A DNA stretch of 64,000 nt from Scortum barcoo (taxonomy: Eukaryota > Chordata > Actinopteri > Centrarchiformes > Terapontidae): assembly GCA_023238725.1 (NCBI GenBank), contig CM041538.1, positions 3,850,380 to 3,914,379 of the forward strand. Direction: 5' to 3'. Shown one piece after another: positions 46,916 through 57,879 of the stretch (its first letter is position 1; every line of letters starts with the position of its first letter). Both the position numbers and the translations under genes were made by a program. The notes under the pieces were generated by a model. The model was given only the letters and a program-made list of their open reading frames with translations, had not been told where the DNA came from and did no database searches.

Positions 46916-49089
46916 AAAGTTGTTTGCACATTAAGAATTGTTTAGCTTTCGGAAAAGGGAATGAATTAAGTCAATGGAGGTCCTCACAAGTATGTAAGTA
47001 CAAACATGTGCGTATGACTACTTGCATGCACACAAACATTAGACATAAGACATGCACTGATTCTTACATTAACATGTAAGGCTTATGTTTTCAATGTGAT
47101 GAATAACAACAACAACTAACTTCCTCTCTGTGCTAACACACAAGGTCCTCACAAAGAGAGAAATCTCAGAAAATGTACACACATGCTGTAGATAACCTAC
47201 ACAGTCGTACTGCGGATCCTCTGGCTAAAGTTTTCTTTCTCTCCAGAATAAATAAAGCATAAGTTTTCCTGAGTGTGAATTAAAAATCGATAGGTATGTT
47301 GGTGGATGAAGGGGTGGGCGTCTATGGAATCGTGGCTCAAAGTTAATTCACTTTCACAGTTTGCCAAACAAATGAATAAAATATGATGCTCCAGTTTACG
47401 AAGAAGGAGGGGAAGGTTCTCTAATTGGAATTCCTGTTGGCTGAATGAGAAGTTGTGGGGAGAGTAATTATTCATACGCACACACACACTCATACTGTAC
47501 ATTTAATCAAGTTGGACCATTAGGTAGGTGTTGGCATTAGCTACATCCCTGGTGATGTGGGAATATGAACATCTACATTATCAAAATAGGACAAAAATGC
47601 TCTGTGCAGTCATTTGCTTTTTAAATATTACTCTATATATACTAATCTCTACAACTTTATTCATGATCCGGTTTAACGACCCTAACAGCTACAGAAATAC
47701 AGAAAGTCAAACACGCTGCCCGAGGTGATAATTCTGAACAAATACTAATGAAATATTTTCAAATGTTTGTTCAAAATAAAGCTGACAAACTTCTGGGAAA
47801 TCGACTGCACTGCATTCATCCTCCAAGTCACGCAGCCGCTTGCAGACACACAGACAAACAAAAGCCCCTGTCCATTAGAGGTCACATGTGGGCGCACAGC
47901 TCATAAAACTGGTGGTGAGAGGGGCTGCAGCAGGGAGGGGGTATAACCATATTGACGTGGTACCTGGTGACACAGTGACATTAATGGAAATATTTACCAT
48001 AACCTCTCATCGGCCTTGGCTCAAGAGGAGAGGACACTGTAATTCCTTTCTTCGGCGGATCAGTTATTCAAGCCCACCATCATTTTATAAAGGGATTCAT
48101 ACTTGTTTATATCTCAGACTGACAGACTAACAGACAGTCAGAGGTGGGGAGATTTGTGAATGATCCTTTACTCGTGACAATTGTAGAAAATCCTGGTGAA
48201 AATGGGTGCTGCGTGTGCAGTCTGTGTCCCCAGGGCATCATGGGGTGCTGGCTGCCATACTGTATTTTTTCACCAAGGTCGGACATTTTTAAATCCTACA
48301 GAAAAGTGCCTCAAGATACTGTAGAAATACCATAATATAAAAAATTTATGAGTACTTAAACACCCTCTAGAAATCAATGAACCTTCATTTGGGGACCTTG
48401 TGCAGCACTTGTAGGTGTTCAGTGTTGGGGATGGGGAATTTCTAAATATTTTCACTCTTTATGTAAATATATTCAATTTACATTACTCTTAGGGTGGATT
48501 TGGTATTTGATAGATGATATCAGAGTGCGGTTGAAGCATAAAGCTGGAAAGTGGTTCTCCTTACTGCTGTCACAACTTTTTGATGTGATGAAATTATATA
48601 TGATAATCTGAACAACCCACTGTGAACAGGCACGCGGTGTGATAGCACCACTGGAAAACATGATAATTCAGTATGCAACTTTTTCAGTTCAAGGTCTGAA
48701 TCATGCTGCTGTCCTGCTGGATGTCCTGGGGGGGCAGATGAGAGAGAGAAACATACAGTATATACATGCATAGACATGAATAGAATGTATATCACTGATG
48801 CATTAACTGTAGTACCTTGTCAAGGTGAAATTCATATGAACTAGAGTCTGCTGGATAAATTAATCTACAACAATGCATCTTATTTCATAAACTGATAATA
48901 TGGTTTGCACATAAATCATGAATGCAGTCGTAGTCCACACGCCTGTCTGTTCTGTGTGTGTTCATACAGTCTCAGTCAGCAGCTCCTTCTCATTCCCAGG
49001 TCATCAAATACCAACACTTTGTCGCAACTCTGACAACATTAATGCTGTGTGTTACTCACAGAGTACTGTGTTACTAACTGTCCATGATA

Positions 49090-49300
49090 GCGCTGAAGAG
49101 ATGAGAGTATTTGTCTATCTGTTGAGGCCAAATATCAACAGGCTTTCTGTAGGATTGTACACTACGCCTTTAATACATTGTGTCTCATTTGTTTAAATTA
49201 GTGCAAAAAAAAAACAAAGAGTAAAAACTTCAATTTGTGGTTTGTCTGGGGGTTATGTGTGGTATTATTTCTTTAAAATGTCAACAGTCTCCCAAAATAA
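49090..49300 (+). mobile_element. palindromic MITE, copy 2 (half, degraded)
   Basis: CATTTGTTTAAATTAGTGCA, AGAGTAAAAACTTCAATTTG, TGGTTTGTCTGGGGGTTATG and GTATTATTTCTTTAAAATG match the central block of the 43572-43998 element. The rest is missing. Confidence 0.45.
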
Positions 49301-49582
49301 AAGTCTCACCTCTGCTGCCTGATAAGGGCAGGGTGTTTATAAGATAAATAATTTGTATTTTCAGACACATTACACTCTGACCTACATTTTTCTTTTCCAC
49401 CTTATTTCTCTCTCTCATACCTTCTCTCTTTCTCTGACAGGCCTTGCTGGCAGTACAACTCAGATTGGTGTGAAATCGCCGCCTAACAGGCGAGAAATTG
49501 GCTCTGTTATTTTTGGAGCGGAGTCATGGGGGACCATCGGACCATCATCCTCTCTCTAATGAGCAGGTGATGGAGGCATAGC

Positions 49583-49609
49583 TGGGGAGGGAGGGAGGGA
49601 GGGAGGGAT
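49583..49609 (+). repeat. (GGGA)n tract, potential G-quadruplex
   Basis: GGGGAGGGAGGGAGGGAGGG: at least five runs of three or more G separated by single A on the plus strand. Confidence 0.85.
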
Positions 49610-51280
49610 GCATGGCGTTTCAAACACAACATGGTAGATGTACAGATGAGAGCGGAGAGGGAAAACAGTGTTGCGATGTGTGGCTGAGAGAAAGCAGAGG
49701 AAGAAGAAGAGAGGGAGAAAGAAATTAATGAGATGGAGCGATGGGATTTCTTTTGGCTAATGTGAATATCACCATCAGATCAGTCAAAGATTAATAACCT
49801 CTGTTGACATCAGCCACTCCTGCAAATGAGTGTTAACAGAGATGGACATGTGATGGACACATGCATGTGTGTGTTTGACTGAGATGATGGAAGTGGAGGG
49901 GTTGGATGTTTGTGGCCAAGGAGGAAGAGTCAGGAAACAATCTGATGTCCAGGATTCATCTGTGCCTTCCAAATGTGTTACAAATCATTAACTCAGACTG
50001 CTCAAATCACGTTACCCTTTGTTGAACACTGATACTCATTTTTGGGAAAGATCTCACAGCCACTGCGGACAGGAGGAATGATTACACGGACCAATAACTT
50101 ATTACATTACTGCCACGTGATTATTGCTTTTAGATCCTTATCCTTTAAGGGTCAGTGCCTTTTTTACAGTAGGTTTGAACAAGTTTACATTTGTACTGCC
50201 ACTTTAAGTACTTCAGCAGCACGTGGTGTTCAGGTGTTTACGGTGACTCAGGTTAGAGGGAAAACAGGGAGTAGGGAAGTGTCAGGCACAATCCCGCTTT
50301 AACTAAAGCAGAGCATCATCTACAACACAGACACATGTAACATTACACACACAATAATGGACACACACTGCAGTAATAAGCTCTGATAATTTCTAATTTG
50401 AGCCGTTGAATCATTTGGAACTCCTGCAGCATAATACATCCTCTGGATGCACACATTCAGAGGACGCTCTGCAGAGACACTCTTCACTTTATAAAAGTCT
50501 AGATTTATTTCACACGAATATATCTTGTCCAAACGTTCACATCCATGTAACAAGTCCCTCACATGCTCATGACTGAGAGAATGCACAGTCACTGGTTACC
50601 CTGGTTTAACTGGATCTTACTCACAGCCACTAGAAGGCATCACACACAGTATTCATCACAGTTCATAGAATCAGACAACACTGCATTGACACACACACAC
50701 ACCACATATAACAGGCAGAGCCTACAGATCCCTTAGAAGGAGTTGGTGTTTCTCTCCTAACTGGAAGTGTAGTAGTCCACACAGGAACAGCTAAACACTG
50801 CCCCCTACTGGACATTCACTGTTCATTTGGTGCAAAAGGAGTGATCATGTTGGCCTACATTTGATCATATTAAAGTGACAGTCAATGCTATTAATTTACA
50901 TCATTGTCATTTTCAACACAACATTTTATTTACAGCTCAATTAATCATTTTGCAAGGTCTTGTGGAAACAGTTTTACAATTACATCTCCTAAATGTGATG
51001 ACTGCAGCAGGAAGCAGAGAGCACTGGTGAGATTTGGCATCATAGCAATTATTTGCTAAAATGTTCAATGTTAAAAAACAAAAAGTACATCAGTTAGTGT
51101 CATTGTCTCCTAAATAAAAAATAAGGAGTTAAAGTTCTGATTGTGTGTAACTATTTATAATATTATTCACTCGATTGTACATTGTAACTGTGTGACAACA
51201 GTCTTTCAATTTATTGCCCTTATTTTTCATGAAGCCCGTCACAACAGTGTTCATGCTGGGTACTCACTAAATCCAACCTA

Positions 51281-51286
51281 TTTATT
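51281..51286 (-). terminator. candidate sirt5 poly(A) signal
   Basis: TTTATT on the plus strand, AATAAA in the sirt5 sense, about 70 bases after the stop codon. A second AATAAA lies near 51213. Which one is used cannot be told from sequence. Confidence 0.45.
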
Positions 51287-51353
51287 TTCATTTGTACCAA
51301 TAAAGTCCTCCAGTGTTAGACAGTCTGGTCTGTTTACATCTAAGTATTCATTT

Positions 51354-51423
51354 TTAATGTTCAGTCTCGTGGCGTGCCAGCGCGGGGGGTAACATGGTCC
51401 CGCAGGGGCCGTGGAAGTGGAAC
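51354..51423 (-). CDS. sirt5: sirt5 coding exon 8 (C-terminus and stop)
   Basis: Completes Lys; encodes [19 protein letters not shown], then TEH and TAA. Acceptor GTTTCAG|G. The 3' UTR continues left. Confidence 0.96.
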
Positions 51424-54400
51424 CTGAAACACAAAAACAAATGTTGTCTATGTGGTAAACACGACATAAATGAGTGAAAATGATGCATGTTTCTGACATG
51501 CATCATTTTCATGCATGTCAGAAACACAGAGTGGCACAGTAAATACAACATACTTGAAGCGCATGGTGGCCGGTGTGTTCTCCATGTTGAATTCGGCCAC
51601 AGGGACACCTCTGGCTGCCACCTGAGGAGCAAACATGGCTGCTGGATACACAATGGATGAAGTGCCAACCTGCAGAAATAGCAGTAAATGGTGAACAGAC
51701 TTTGAAAAGGATAACCAGTGAATCAAGGTAAAAGCTTAGCTGATTATTTTATTTTCACAAAGTTTTCTATTTTGTCAGCTTGTCAATTATAATAGCTGAC
51801 CTATTTATTTGTTTAGTACAACAGACTTATACATCACTTAATTTAACATCTAAAACTTTGATATTCATCCAATACCATAGTAAATGTACGTTAAGCAGTG
51901 ACCATCTGGAACAAATTTTTCATGTTGTCAGAGAGTGTTTTTTTTCTTTTTGACAGGTGTTACATTCTGTACATCTGAAGCTAGACAGATTCACTGTGGA
52001 GTCTTTGGTCTATCAGTGCTTTACTATGTTCTATTAATCAGCTTTCTCTGCATGTGTCCTCTCCAAGTTTGGGTTTTCAATCATTTAGAGAAAAATATCA
52101 AACATTCATGGAATTACAAAGTACTTAAATAAAATTGGTAAGTACATTAGTGAATTTGGCAGTAAAAGTGATGCACTTTATAATTCTTGGTTGTAAACTC
52201 TATCACGCTGACACACACACACACACACACACATACCACGAGGCAGAGGTCACAGCTGTCCAACACTTTCTCTGCATGGGTGAGGATGTCTGAGTCCAGA
52301 GTCTCTCCAAACCAAACCACAGCTGGTCTCAGGAGACCGTGACAGCCTTTCTGCTCACACCTGAAACACACACACACACTTTGTCAAAACAAATAACCTC
52401 ATGTGAAAAGAGCAGAGCACTAAGAGAGGACATGAGTGAGACTCACCTGGGCAGCTCCTTCACCGGGATCTGGGCATCATTTGTGTCCGGGTCTGGAGCT
52501 CTGTGAAGGCAATTTGATAAAACAGGTTTGGTGTTGCTAAAAAGGACAATTACCAGTTAATGCCATTTAATACTGATACTGATCAATCTGATATTCATAT
52601 TTTCTTCATATAACTGCTTCACAGTGCTCAATATAGCACTACAGTCACTTCTGAATAACTTTCATCAGTGTTAAAATAACTATAAAAATAAATTAATTTA
52701 AAAACCTATAAACATGACATAAAAGGTATATTCAAATACCTACGTATTCAAAAAAAATTAATTAATAAAAAAATTTGTATTCATCTTTTACATGAACTCA
52801 CTGTGCTCCTTCAAATATTCAAATTTAAACTGTAACACAGAGAGCTCACCTATAAGAGAGGGTTGCCATAGAAAAGGGATCATTAAGTCAGAATTACTGT
52901 TTAGAGAGCAAATGCAGGTGAGTTTTAATATTACATGATGGGCTGACATTCATTTGGAATTGTTGTACAGGACAGAGACTGAATTTATGAGCAGAACATT
53001 TCAGCGAATTGAAAACATCCATTTTAAATGTCAGATAAGTGGCTTTTAAAGTGACATTTCATTTCGATCACAGATTTTGTGTTAGGTGTTATTTACCTCC
53101 TGACATCTGACAGACTGAAACAGGCTTTTTTCCTGCTGGCATTTTGTGCTCAGATGAATGTGATCAATATCTCTTTATCTTCTATCTTTTAGGAAAACAG
53201 TTCATTATTCACCAAACGGCACCAGATGAAGCTCTTACCCTTTGCCCTCCAGAGCAGCACAGATGGGGCTCTTGTAATTGGCTGCTTCATGACCACAGGT
53301 CATACAGCGTGTTCTAAACAGACTTCCTGGATTAACAATACAAAAGATTAGTGAACAGATTAGTGCTGTGGTAACAAGTCGATCGATTAGTCAGAAGACA
53401 AAAAATTAAAAAGTGACTATTTTAACAATCCGTTATTTTTTTGTGTGATGCATCAAGTAGAATAAGGTCAAACAAATTCCCGGCTTCTCCAGTTTGAAGA
53501 CTTGCTAGTCTTTATCTTTAAAAATTTTATTTTAAAATATTTTCTGATGTTTCATGGACTAAAAGAGTGAAAAATTATGAACAAATGGTTAGTACTGACA
53601 GAAATCAGATGAGATGGGCAGATAGTGCAGATGGATGAAGAACTCCTCTCAGTTATTAGGGCATATAAAATCAGAAAATTTGTATACTGAAAAAAATATT
53701 CAAGGTAAAGTCGTCAAATGTCCTGTTTTACCTGAACAAGGAAAACAGAAATTCTCAAAAATTAGAAGCTGGAAATAGAAAACGTTTGACATTTCAGCTT
53801 GAACATGTACTTAAATGATTAATCTTTTACCAAAACAGTTCATTCTTGATTGAGGAGTAGAACAGGTGAGAAATGATTATTACAATTATTTGCTCTGCGC
53901 TTTGCATTTCTCACTGTTTTCTACTTGCCGTGGATTTCCAGGAGGTTTTTGGTTCCGGCACGGCGGTGGAGCTCGTCGATGTTTTGAGTGACAACTGTAA
54001 CCTGACGTCCCTGTTTGCTCAGCCGCTCCTCACACTCAGCAATGGCCGTGTGAGCAGGGTTGGGATTTTTTGTGAGCATGACCTCGCGGCGGTAGTGGTA
54101 AAACTCCCAAACACGGGAGGGATTTCTGGAGAAGGCCTCTGGGGTGGCAAGTTCCTACAACATGAAAACATGCCCAATGGTGATTAATGATTTACACAAA
54201 CCCAAATCACCTCAAAAATGATTATCAATTAAGCTAATTTTTCACAAGGTTTATTTTTCTTTTCGGAAATGTAGGTTAAATAGATTCTGCTTCAGAGTTG
54301 CAAAGATTTCCAAGGAATTATGTCTGTCAGCGCACTTTAAAGTGACTCTGAAATGCTTGCTGAGTAAACACTCTTCAGCCAGAAGACGACAGAAGAGTTA

Positions 54401-55137
54401 TTTTTTAAGTTTTCTACAAGCACAAGGTTAGCTTGAAAAGAAAATAGAAAGAAGAAAATAAGCACATAAGCAAGAGTAAAATCTTTCATATTCTTAGATT
54501 AGCTCCCACAATGATGAAAGCATTAGTAGGGTAGGGGCCACAGACATGTTTGATGAAAAAAATTAAAATTACCCTCAGGCTCTACCAGTAGGAATAGGTT
54601 AGAAGACCCCGGGGTAGACCCTGAACATGCTGGAGAGATTATATATCTCATCTGGCTTTGGAGTTGCTCAAGATCCACCAGGATTTATATCAATACGGAA
54701 AGGCTAAACAACAAAATCACCTCTCAGTGTAACGCACATGTCAATAATATAATAATATGGTTGCTTACCTGCGCTTGCCATTTTCTCCAGTATCCTCCCG
54801 CCCCTCTGAAGGTAGGGACCCCGCTCTCTGCACTCACCCCTGCTCCGGTGATGATGGCTATATTCTTGGCCTGGGAGAAAATCTCCCTGAATGCTGCCAA
54901 ATCTGAACACAAATACGAAAACACAAAACGCAATGAAAGTTGGTGAATTTGTGAATATGACTGTATAATAACTACTCCACAGTAAAAGTAACTGTAAATA
55001 AAAAACTAAACAAAACAAAGACAGAAATGAAGACCTGAGCTGGGTCTGGCCATGTCTCGGCTGACCTGAGGCCTCTTCAGGTGGGCATACAGGTGAGAGT
55101 TTATCACGCCTCTACAGGTGAACTGGCGCACAATCAT
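51354..55137 (-). CDS. sirt5: sirt5: mitochondrial NAD+-dependent lysine deacylase (complete, 8 coding exons)
   Basis: Class III sirtuin that removes succinyl, malonyl and glutaryl groups from lysines, using NAD+, mainly in mitochondria. Eight coding exons join in frame to 304 codons plus TAA (the human protein is 310). Seen: an Arg/Lys-rich, acid-poor N-terminus (1-34) typical of a mitochondrial presequence; the NAD-binding [15 protein letters not shown] motif in exon 2; Tyr98 and Arg101 of the YxxR pair that sets acidic-acyl preference; TQNIDELH (135-142); catalytic His154 in LEIHG; four zinc Cys (162, 165, 203, 208); [11 protein letters not shown] for NAD ribose binding; and the C-terminal [11 protein letters not shown] motif. 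All key residues are present, so it should be active. It is transcribed away from phactr1. The exon 3 donor is GC rather than GT. Confidence 0.97.
51477..51525. repeat. two overlapping, mutually exclusive inverted repeats in sirt5 intron 7
   Basis: Hairpin 1: AAAATGATGCATG (51477-51489) pairs with 51497-51509. Hairpin 2: GTTTCTGACATGCAT (51489-51503) pairs with 51511-51525. Both have perfect arms and 7-base loops, and share 51497-51503, so only one can form at a time. Confidence 0.9.
51554..51669 (-). CDS. sirt5: sirt5 coding exon 7 (NAD ribose-binding loop)
   Basis: Starts [15 protein letters not shown] and runs through [14 protein letters not shown] to RF plus two bases of Lys. Acceptor CTGCAG|GTT, donor AA|GTATGT. 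Confidence 0.97.
51670..52236 (-). other. sirt5 intron 6
   Basis: AT-rich. The (CA)n tract 52210-52233 abuts the exon 6 donor. Nothing else seen. Confidence 0.7.
52210..52233. repeat. (CA)n tract at the sirt5 exon 6 donor
   Basis: About 12 CA units, (GT)n in the transcript, continuous with the GTATGT donor. Confidence 0.95.
52237..52360 (-). CDS. sirt5: sirt5 coding exon 6 (second zinc Cys pair)
   Basis: Completes Arg202; encodes [19 protein letters not shown] through DSCDLCLV. Cys203 and Cys208 are the remaining zinc ligands. The acceptor (GTGTTTCAG) and the donor (GTG|GTATGT) are both embedded in GT-repeat tracts in the transcript sense. Confidence 0.97.
52447..52500 (-). CDS. sirt5: sirt5 coding exon 5 (54-bp mini exon)
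   Basis: Completes Gly184; encodes [17 protein letters not shown] plus two bases of Arg202. Acceptor CTTCACAG|A, donor AG|GTGAGT. Too short for the ORF cutoff; found from the frame gap between its neighbours. Confidence 0.95.
52501..53238 (-). other. sirt5 intron 4
   Basis: AT-rich, no exon or repeat recognised. Confidence 0.6.
53239..53326 (-). CDS. sirt5: sirt5 coding exon 4 (first zinc Cys pair)
   Basis: Completes Gly155; encodes [11 protein letters not shown] and [13 protein letters not shown], plus two bases. Cys162 and Cys165 are the first zinc ligands. Acceptor AATCCAG|GA, donor GG|GTAAGA. Confidence 0.96.
53327..53928 (-). other. sirt5 intron 3 (GC-AG)
   Basis: About 600 bases, AT-rich; begins GCAAGT and ends ATCCAG. 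No other feature. Confidence 0.8.
53929..54154 (-). CDS. sirt5: sirt5 coding exon 3 (YxxR and catalytic His; GC donor)
   Basis: Codons 80-154 plus one base. Contains EFYHYRREV (Tyr98, Arg101), [15 protein letters not shown] and LEIH (His154). The acceptor is TTGTAG|GAA. The donor reads CACG|GCAAGT, a GC-AG intron; no in-phase GT donor is nearby. Confidence 0.96.
54155..54768 (-). other. sirt5 intron 2
   Basis: About 600 bases, AT-rich, nothing recognised. Confidence 0.6.
54769..54902 (-). CDS. sirt5: sirt5 coding exon 2 (NAD-binding motif)
   Basis: Asp35 (split codon) to Gln79. Contains [31 protein letters not shown] and [10 protein letters not shown]. Acceptor GTGTTCAG|AT, donor CAG|GTAAGC. 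Confidence 0.97.
55035..55137 (-). CDS. sirt5: sirt5 coding exon 1 (mitochondrial presequence)
   Basis: Codons 1-34 plus one base. Starts [10 protein letters not shown] and ends DMARPSS. The transcribed exon extends to about 55151, where TCTTCTCCAG looks like an acceptor, so at least one non-coding exon lies upstream. The donor is a weak G|GTCTTC. Phase 1 matches the next exon, and the MARPSS end matches the human N-terminus. Confidence 0.87.
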
Positions 55138-55280
55138 CAGGGTTTTGGGGACTGGAGAAGAAAGGTAAGACACAGATCACTACTGACACACAGCCGACAT
55201 CCAACTCAATGTGTACCCCCACTGTAATCACTGATTTAATGACTGAATCGTTTGCACACACAGACATTTTCGATATCTAA

Positions 55281-55316
55281 AAGTGACATATCTAGATGTA
55301 TTTAGATATGTCACTT
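55281..55316. repeat. 14-bp-arm palindrome upstream of sirt5
   Basis: Arms 55281-55294 (AAGTGACATATCTA) and 55303-55316 are exact reverse complements with an 8-base loop. The right arm runs directly into the ETS-like site at 55313-55320. Confidence 0.9.
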
Positions 55317-55330
55317 CCGGCGGCCATCTT
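55313..55330 (-). promoter_or_regulatory. adjacent ETS-like and YY1-like sites, candidate sirt5 promoter
   Basis: The plus strand reads ACTTCCGG followed by CGGCCATCTT. On the sirt5 strand this is AAGATGGCCG then CCGGAAGT, the usual YY1 and ETS/GABP pair of housekeeping promoters. It lies about 180 bases upstream of the sirt5 start-codon exon. That it is the sirt5 promoter is inferred from position and orientation. Confidence 0.45.
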
Positions 55331-57251
55331 CGTTTGGATGAACAAAAAAGTGAGAACTTGGGAAAGTCGCTAAAATGTTTGTTGTGCCACTGTTGCTCTA
55401 GCTAAAGGACTATAAATGCTCTCAATTCTCAGTCAAATGGGCACATAAACGGTGGCTGGTGTTTATCTATCTTCAATCAGATACTTTGGGTCTTAAAGCG
55501 GAAACAGCGCTGATTAGCTGAGGTAACTTGGATGTGTTGATTTCTTTCCTCTCAGGAAGGTCACTGTGGCTTCATAAACCTTAAAGGTCACCTGAGTTCA
55601 TACATACAAGCCCAAAGCTAGCCTGCTACTTCACTGTATTCGCCATTTATGACATGAGCGAGGGGACTGAGTGTGACTCTTTCAGCAGCACAGTCATATC
55701 ACGATAGTTTTTTCGACACTCTAACAAACGCTTTCTTCAAAGCGCAGTTAACAGAGCCTGTCGTTAGCCAGCGGCGAGCTAAGCTAAGCTAACAGCTTGC
55801 AGGCGGGTTTAATGGAAGTTAGCACGCTAACATGCTAGTTCAGGTATCCAAGGCAACAACAGCTTCTCATGACTGTGTGGAGGTGAGGTGGAGCGGCTGT
55901 GTGTGTCCGGAAGCGAGCTGGTCCTCTGTGAGACCTGAGCTACCTGTCAGACCCGAGGCTAGGACCACCAGCTGAAGGGACCCGGAGCTCGGTCGGTGTT
56001 TCCTGTCATCCAGCAGCAGCGCGGTGTTGGTGAAAGTGGCCTATCAAGGGACTCAGCGAGGTAAAAAACAACCCCTGCTGACACAGACATCACCAGCAGG
56101 GGGAGCAGCTGCATCGCAGCAGCTCTTCTCACTGTGTGTGGACTCAGATTCCCCCTCTCTGAGGGAACTACAGCTCTTTGTAATCTTCAGCTAGTTCTTC
56201 AGGTTTGTTCATGTCAACCATAAAAATAGTCTTTTTATTTGTATCCAAAGTGAATAAAACGTTAGTCCCGATTTACTTTGCTGTGCTGTCCCTCTGTTTG
56301 AATATCATTTCTCCCTCTCCCCTCTCCACTAGAGGCCAGCATTACATTAGAATTAAGCATAAGGTTAACACAAGAGTATATTTTACTATAATAATAATAA
56401 TGATAATAATAATATGGAACTGACAGATAGTCTCATAGATTACAGCCCAAAGAGAAAAACTACTGTTACAGCAGCCGGGTCACACAAATAACAGGTAAAA
56501 ATAATGTTATCTGCTTTATTTGACATTTATTTGAGGTTTTTCAGACATGACAGTATCAATTGCATTTTTGTAAAACTGAATCCCTAAATGTTATTTCAGC
56601 TGGGTAAAGTCATACCAGAGAGCTTGACTTCATTTCTACAGTTCATGTTCAGTCCTTCTGCTCTTTCTAGACAACATTTAATCACTACTGTACAATAGCT
56701 GATATTTAAAAGACAAAGCAGCTGCAGTCTGTTTAAATTTTGACAGTAACCTTTTACTTTTAGGCACTATTGCTATTGTCAAAACAAATTGGTCAGTGTT
56801 ATTGACTGCACCGTTTTAATATCAGGTTGTTACATATTGAGTCCCATAATGTGTAATTAGAGCAGAAAAGGTTTGTCTTGTGCTGGACCTTCAATCAGTC
56901 CTGTCACTGCCTTTGTTTCCTACCCTGAATGCATGTCTATGGGCCAGTCTTGCAGGTGCCGTAATTAGACGACCATATTGGCTTGTGGTGTCACAAAGCT
57001 TCTGTCAAGGAGCCACGTATGATCAGTGCTTCACGATGGGAGCTGCCAGGCTGATTTGTTGGCTTAAAGGGGAAATTCAAAGGGTGTGAGAGAAAAACTG
57101 CAGATGTCCTCAGTGTGAAGATGCCTGTGAGGTCTGCTATGTTTTCAGTCAGCAGGCCAACACACATGCTGGAAAAATCTGACCAGAAAGGCCCAAACTG
57201 ACTGTTTTAACTCATCATTTAAATATCAATTTGAGATCTGAGATCTATCTA

Positions 57252-57283
57252 TATGTGTGTGTGTGTATGTATATAATATATAT

Positions 57284-57322
<39 letters not shown>

Positions 57323-57353
57323 TATGTTACACACATATATATATATATATATA
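57252..57353. repeat. compound (TG)n/(TA)n microsatellite
   Basis: Alternating TGTG and TATA runs with a symmetric centre: TATA block, GTGTGT block, then ACACAC and TATA again, so the tract can fold back. About 500 bases upstream of the phactr1 GC-rich region. Confidence 0.9.
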
Positions 57354-57879
57354 AGTGACTTATAAGCCTAGTTCTTGTGACATATCCTGGCCTGTCCTTG
57401 GAGTACCTATAACCAGAGGATAAAGGTGCTACAACAAAGAGAGAGAGAGACATTGTTTTTATTATCAATACATTTCTTGATCACTCTAATTGATCACTTG
57501 ATCACTAATTATCCCAGCTATACCATGCGAAACAATAGTGAAAATGCTACCTCAAGTGCCCAGTCCCCAAGGTGTCATCTTCACAATGTTTATTTGGTTG
57601 AACTGAAAACATGAAATGAAAAGACATGGTCTGAGGCTGTGGGACCAGATAGTTTGGTATCTTGCGTGATAAATGACATCTTCACCAACCACCAAACACT
57701 TCTGTCCGCTCATTTTCTGTCAGTTGACTTGGACCGACTAATCATCTCAGCTCTCCTGCAGACATGAGGCACACAGGAGAGCTGAGATGATGTGGTCGAT
57801 GTGGATGTGGTCTGTTCATTGGCCGGTGTTAACATGCAGCAGGAACTTGAGCAGGTGGAGCTGATTTACAGGAAAGGAA

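Larger units (their letters stand above)
33600..51280. other. about 18-kb gene-poor interval between adcy1 and sirt5
   Basis: No conserved protein, tRNA or rRNA recognised in any frame. It holds a LINE tail (36430-36656), a palindromic repeat (40496-40850), MITE copies (43572-43998, 49090-49300), a minisatellite (46438-46915), a TATA-like motif (44465-44475) and microsatellites at 36808-36837, 37004-37036, 37503-37535, 41236-41281, 42236-42258, 42931-42951, 44931-44973 and 49583-49609. Confidence 0.6.

Noticed and set aside
53873..54187. 104-residue plus-strand ORF
   Set aside because: Antisense shadow of sirt5 exon 3.
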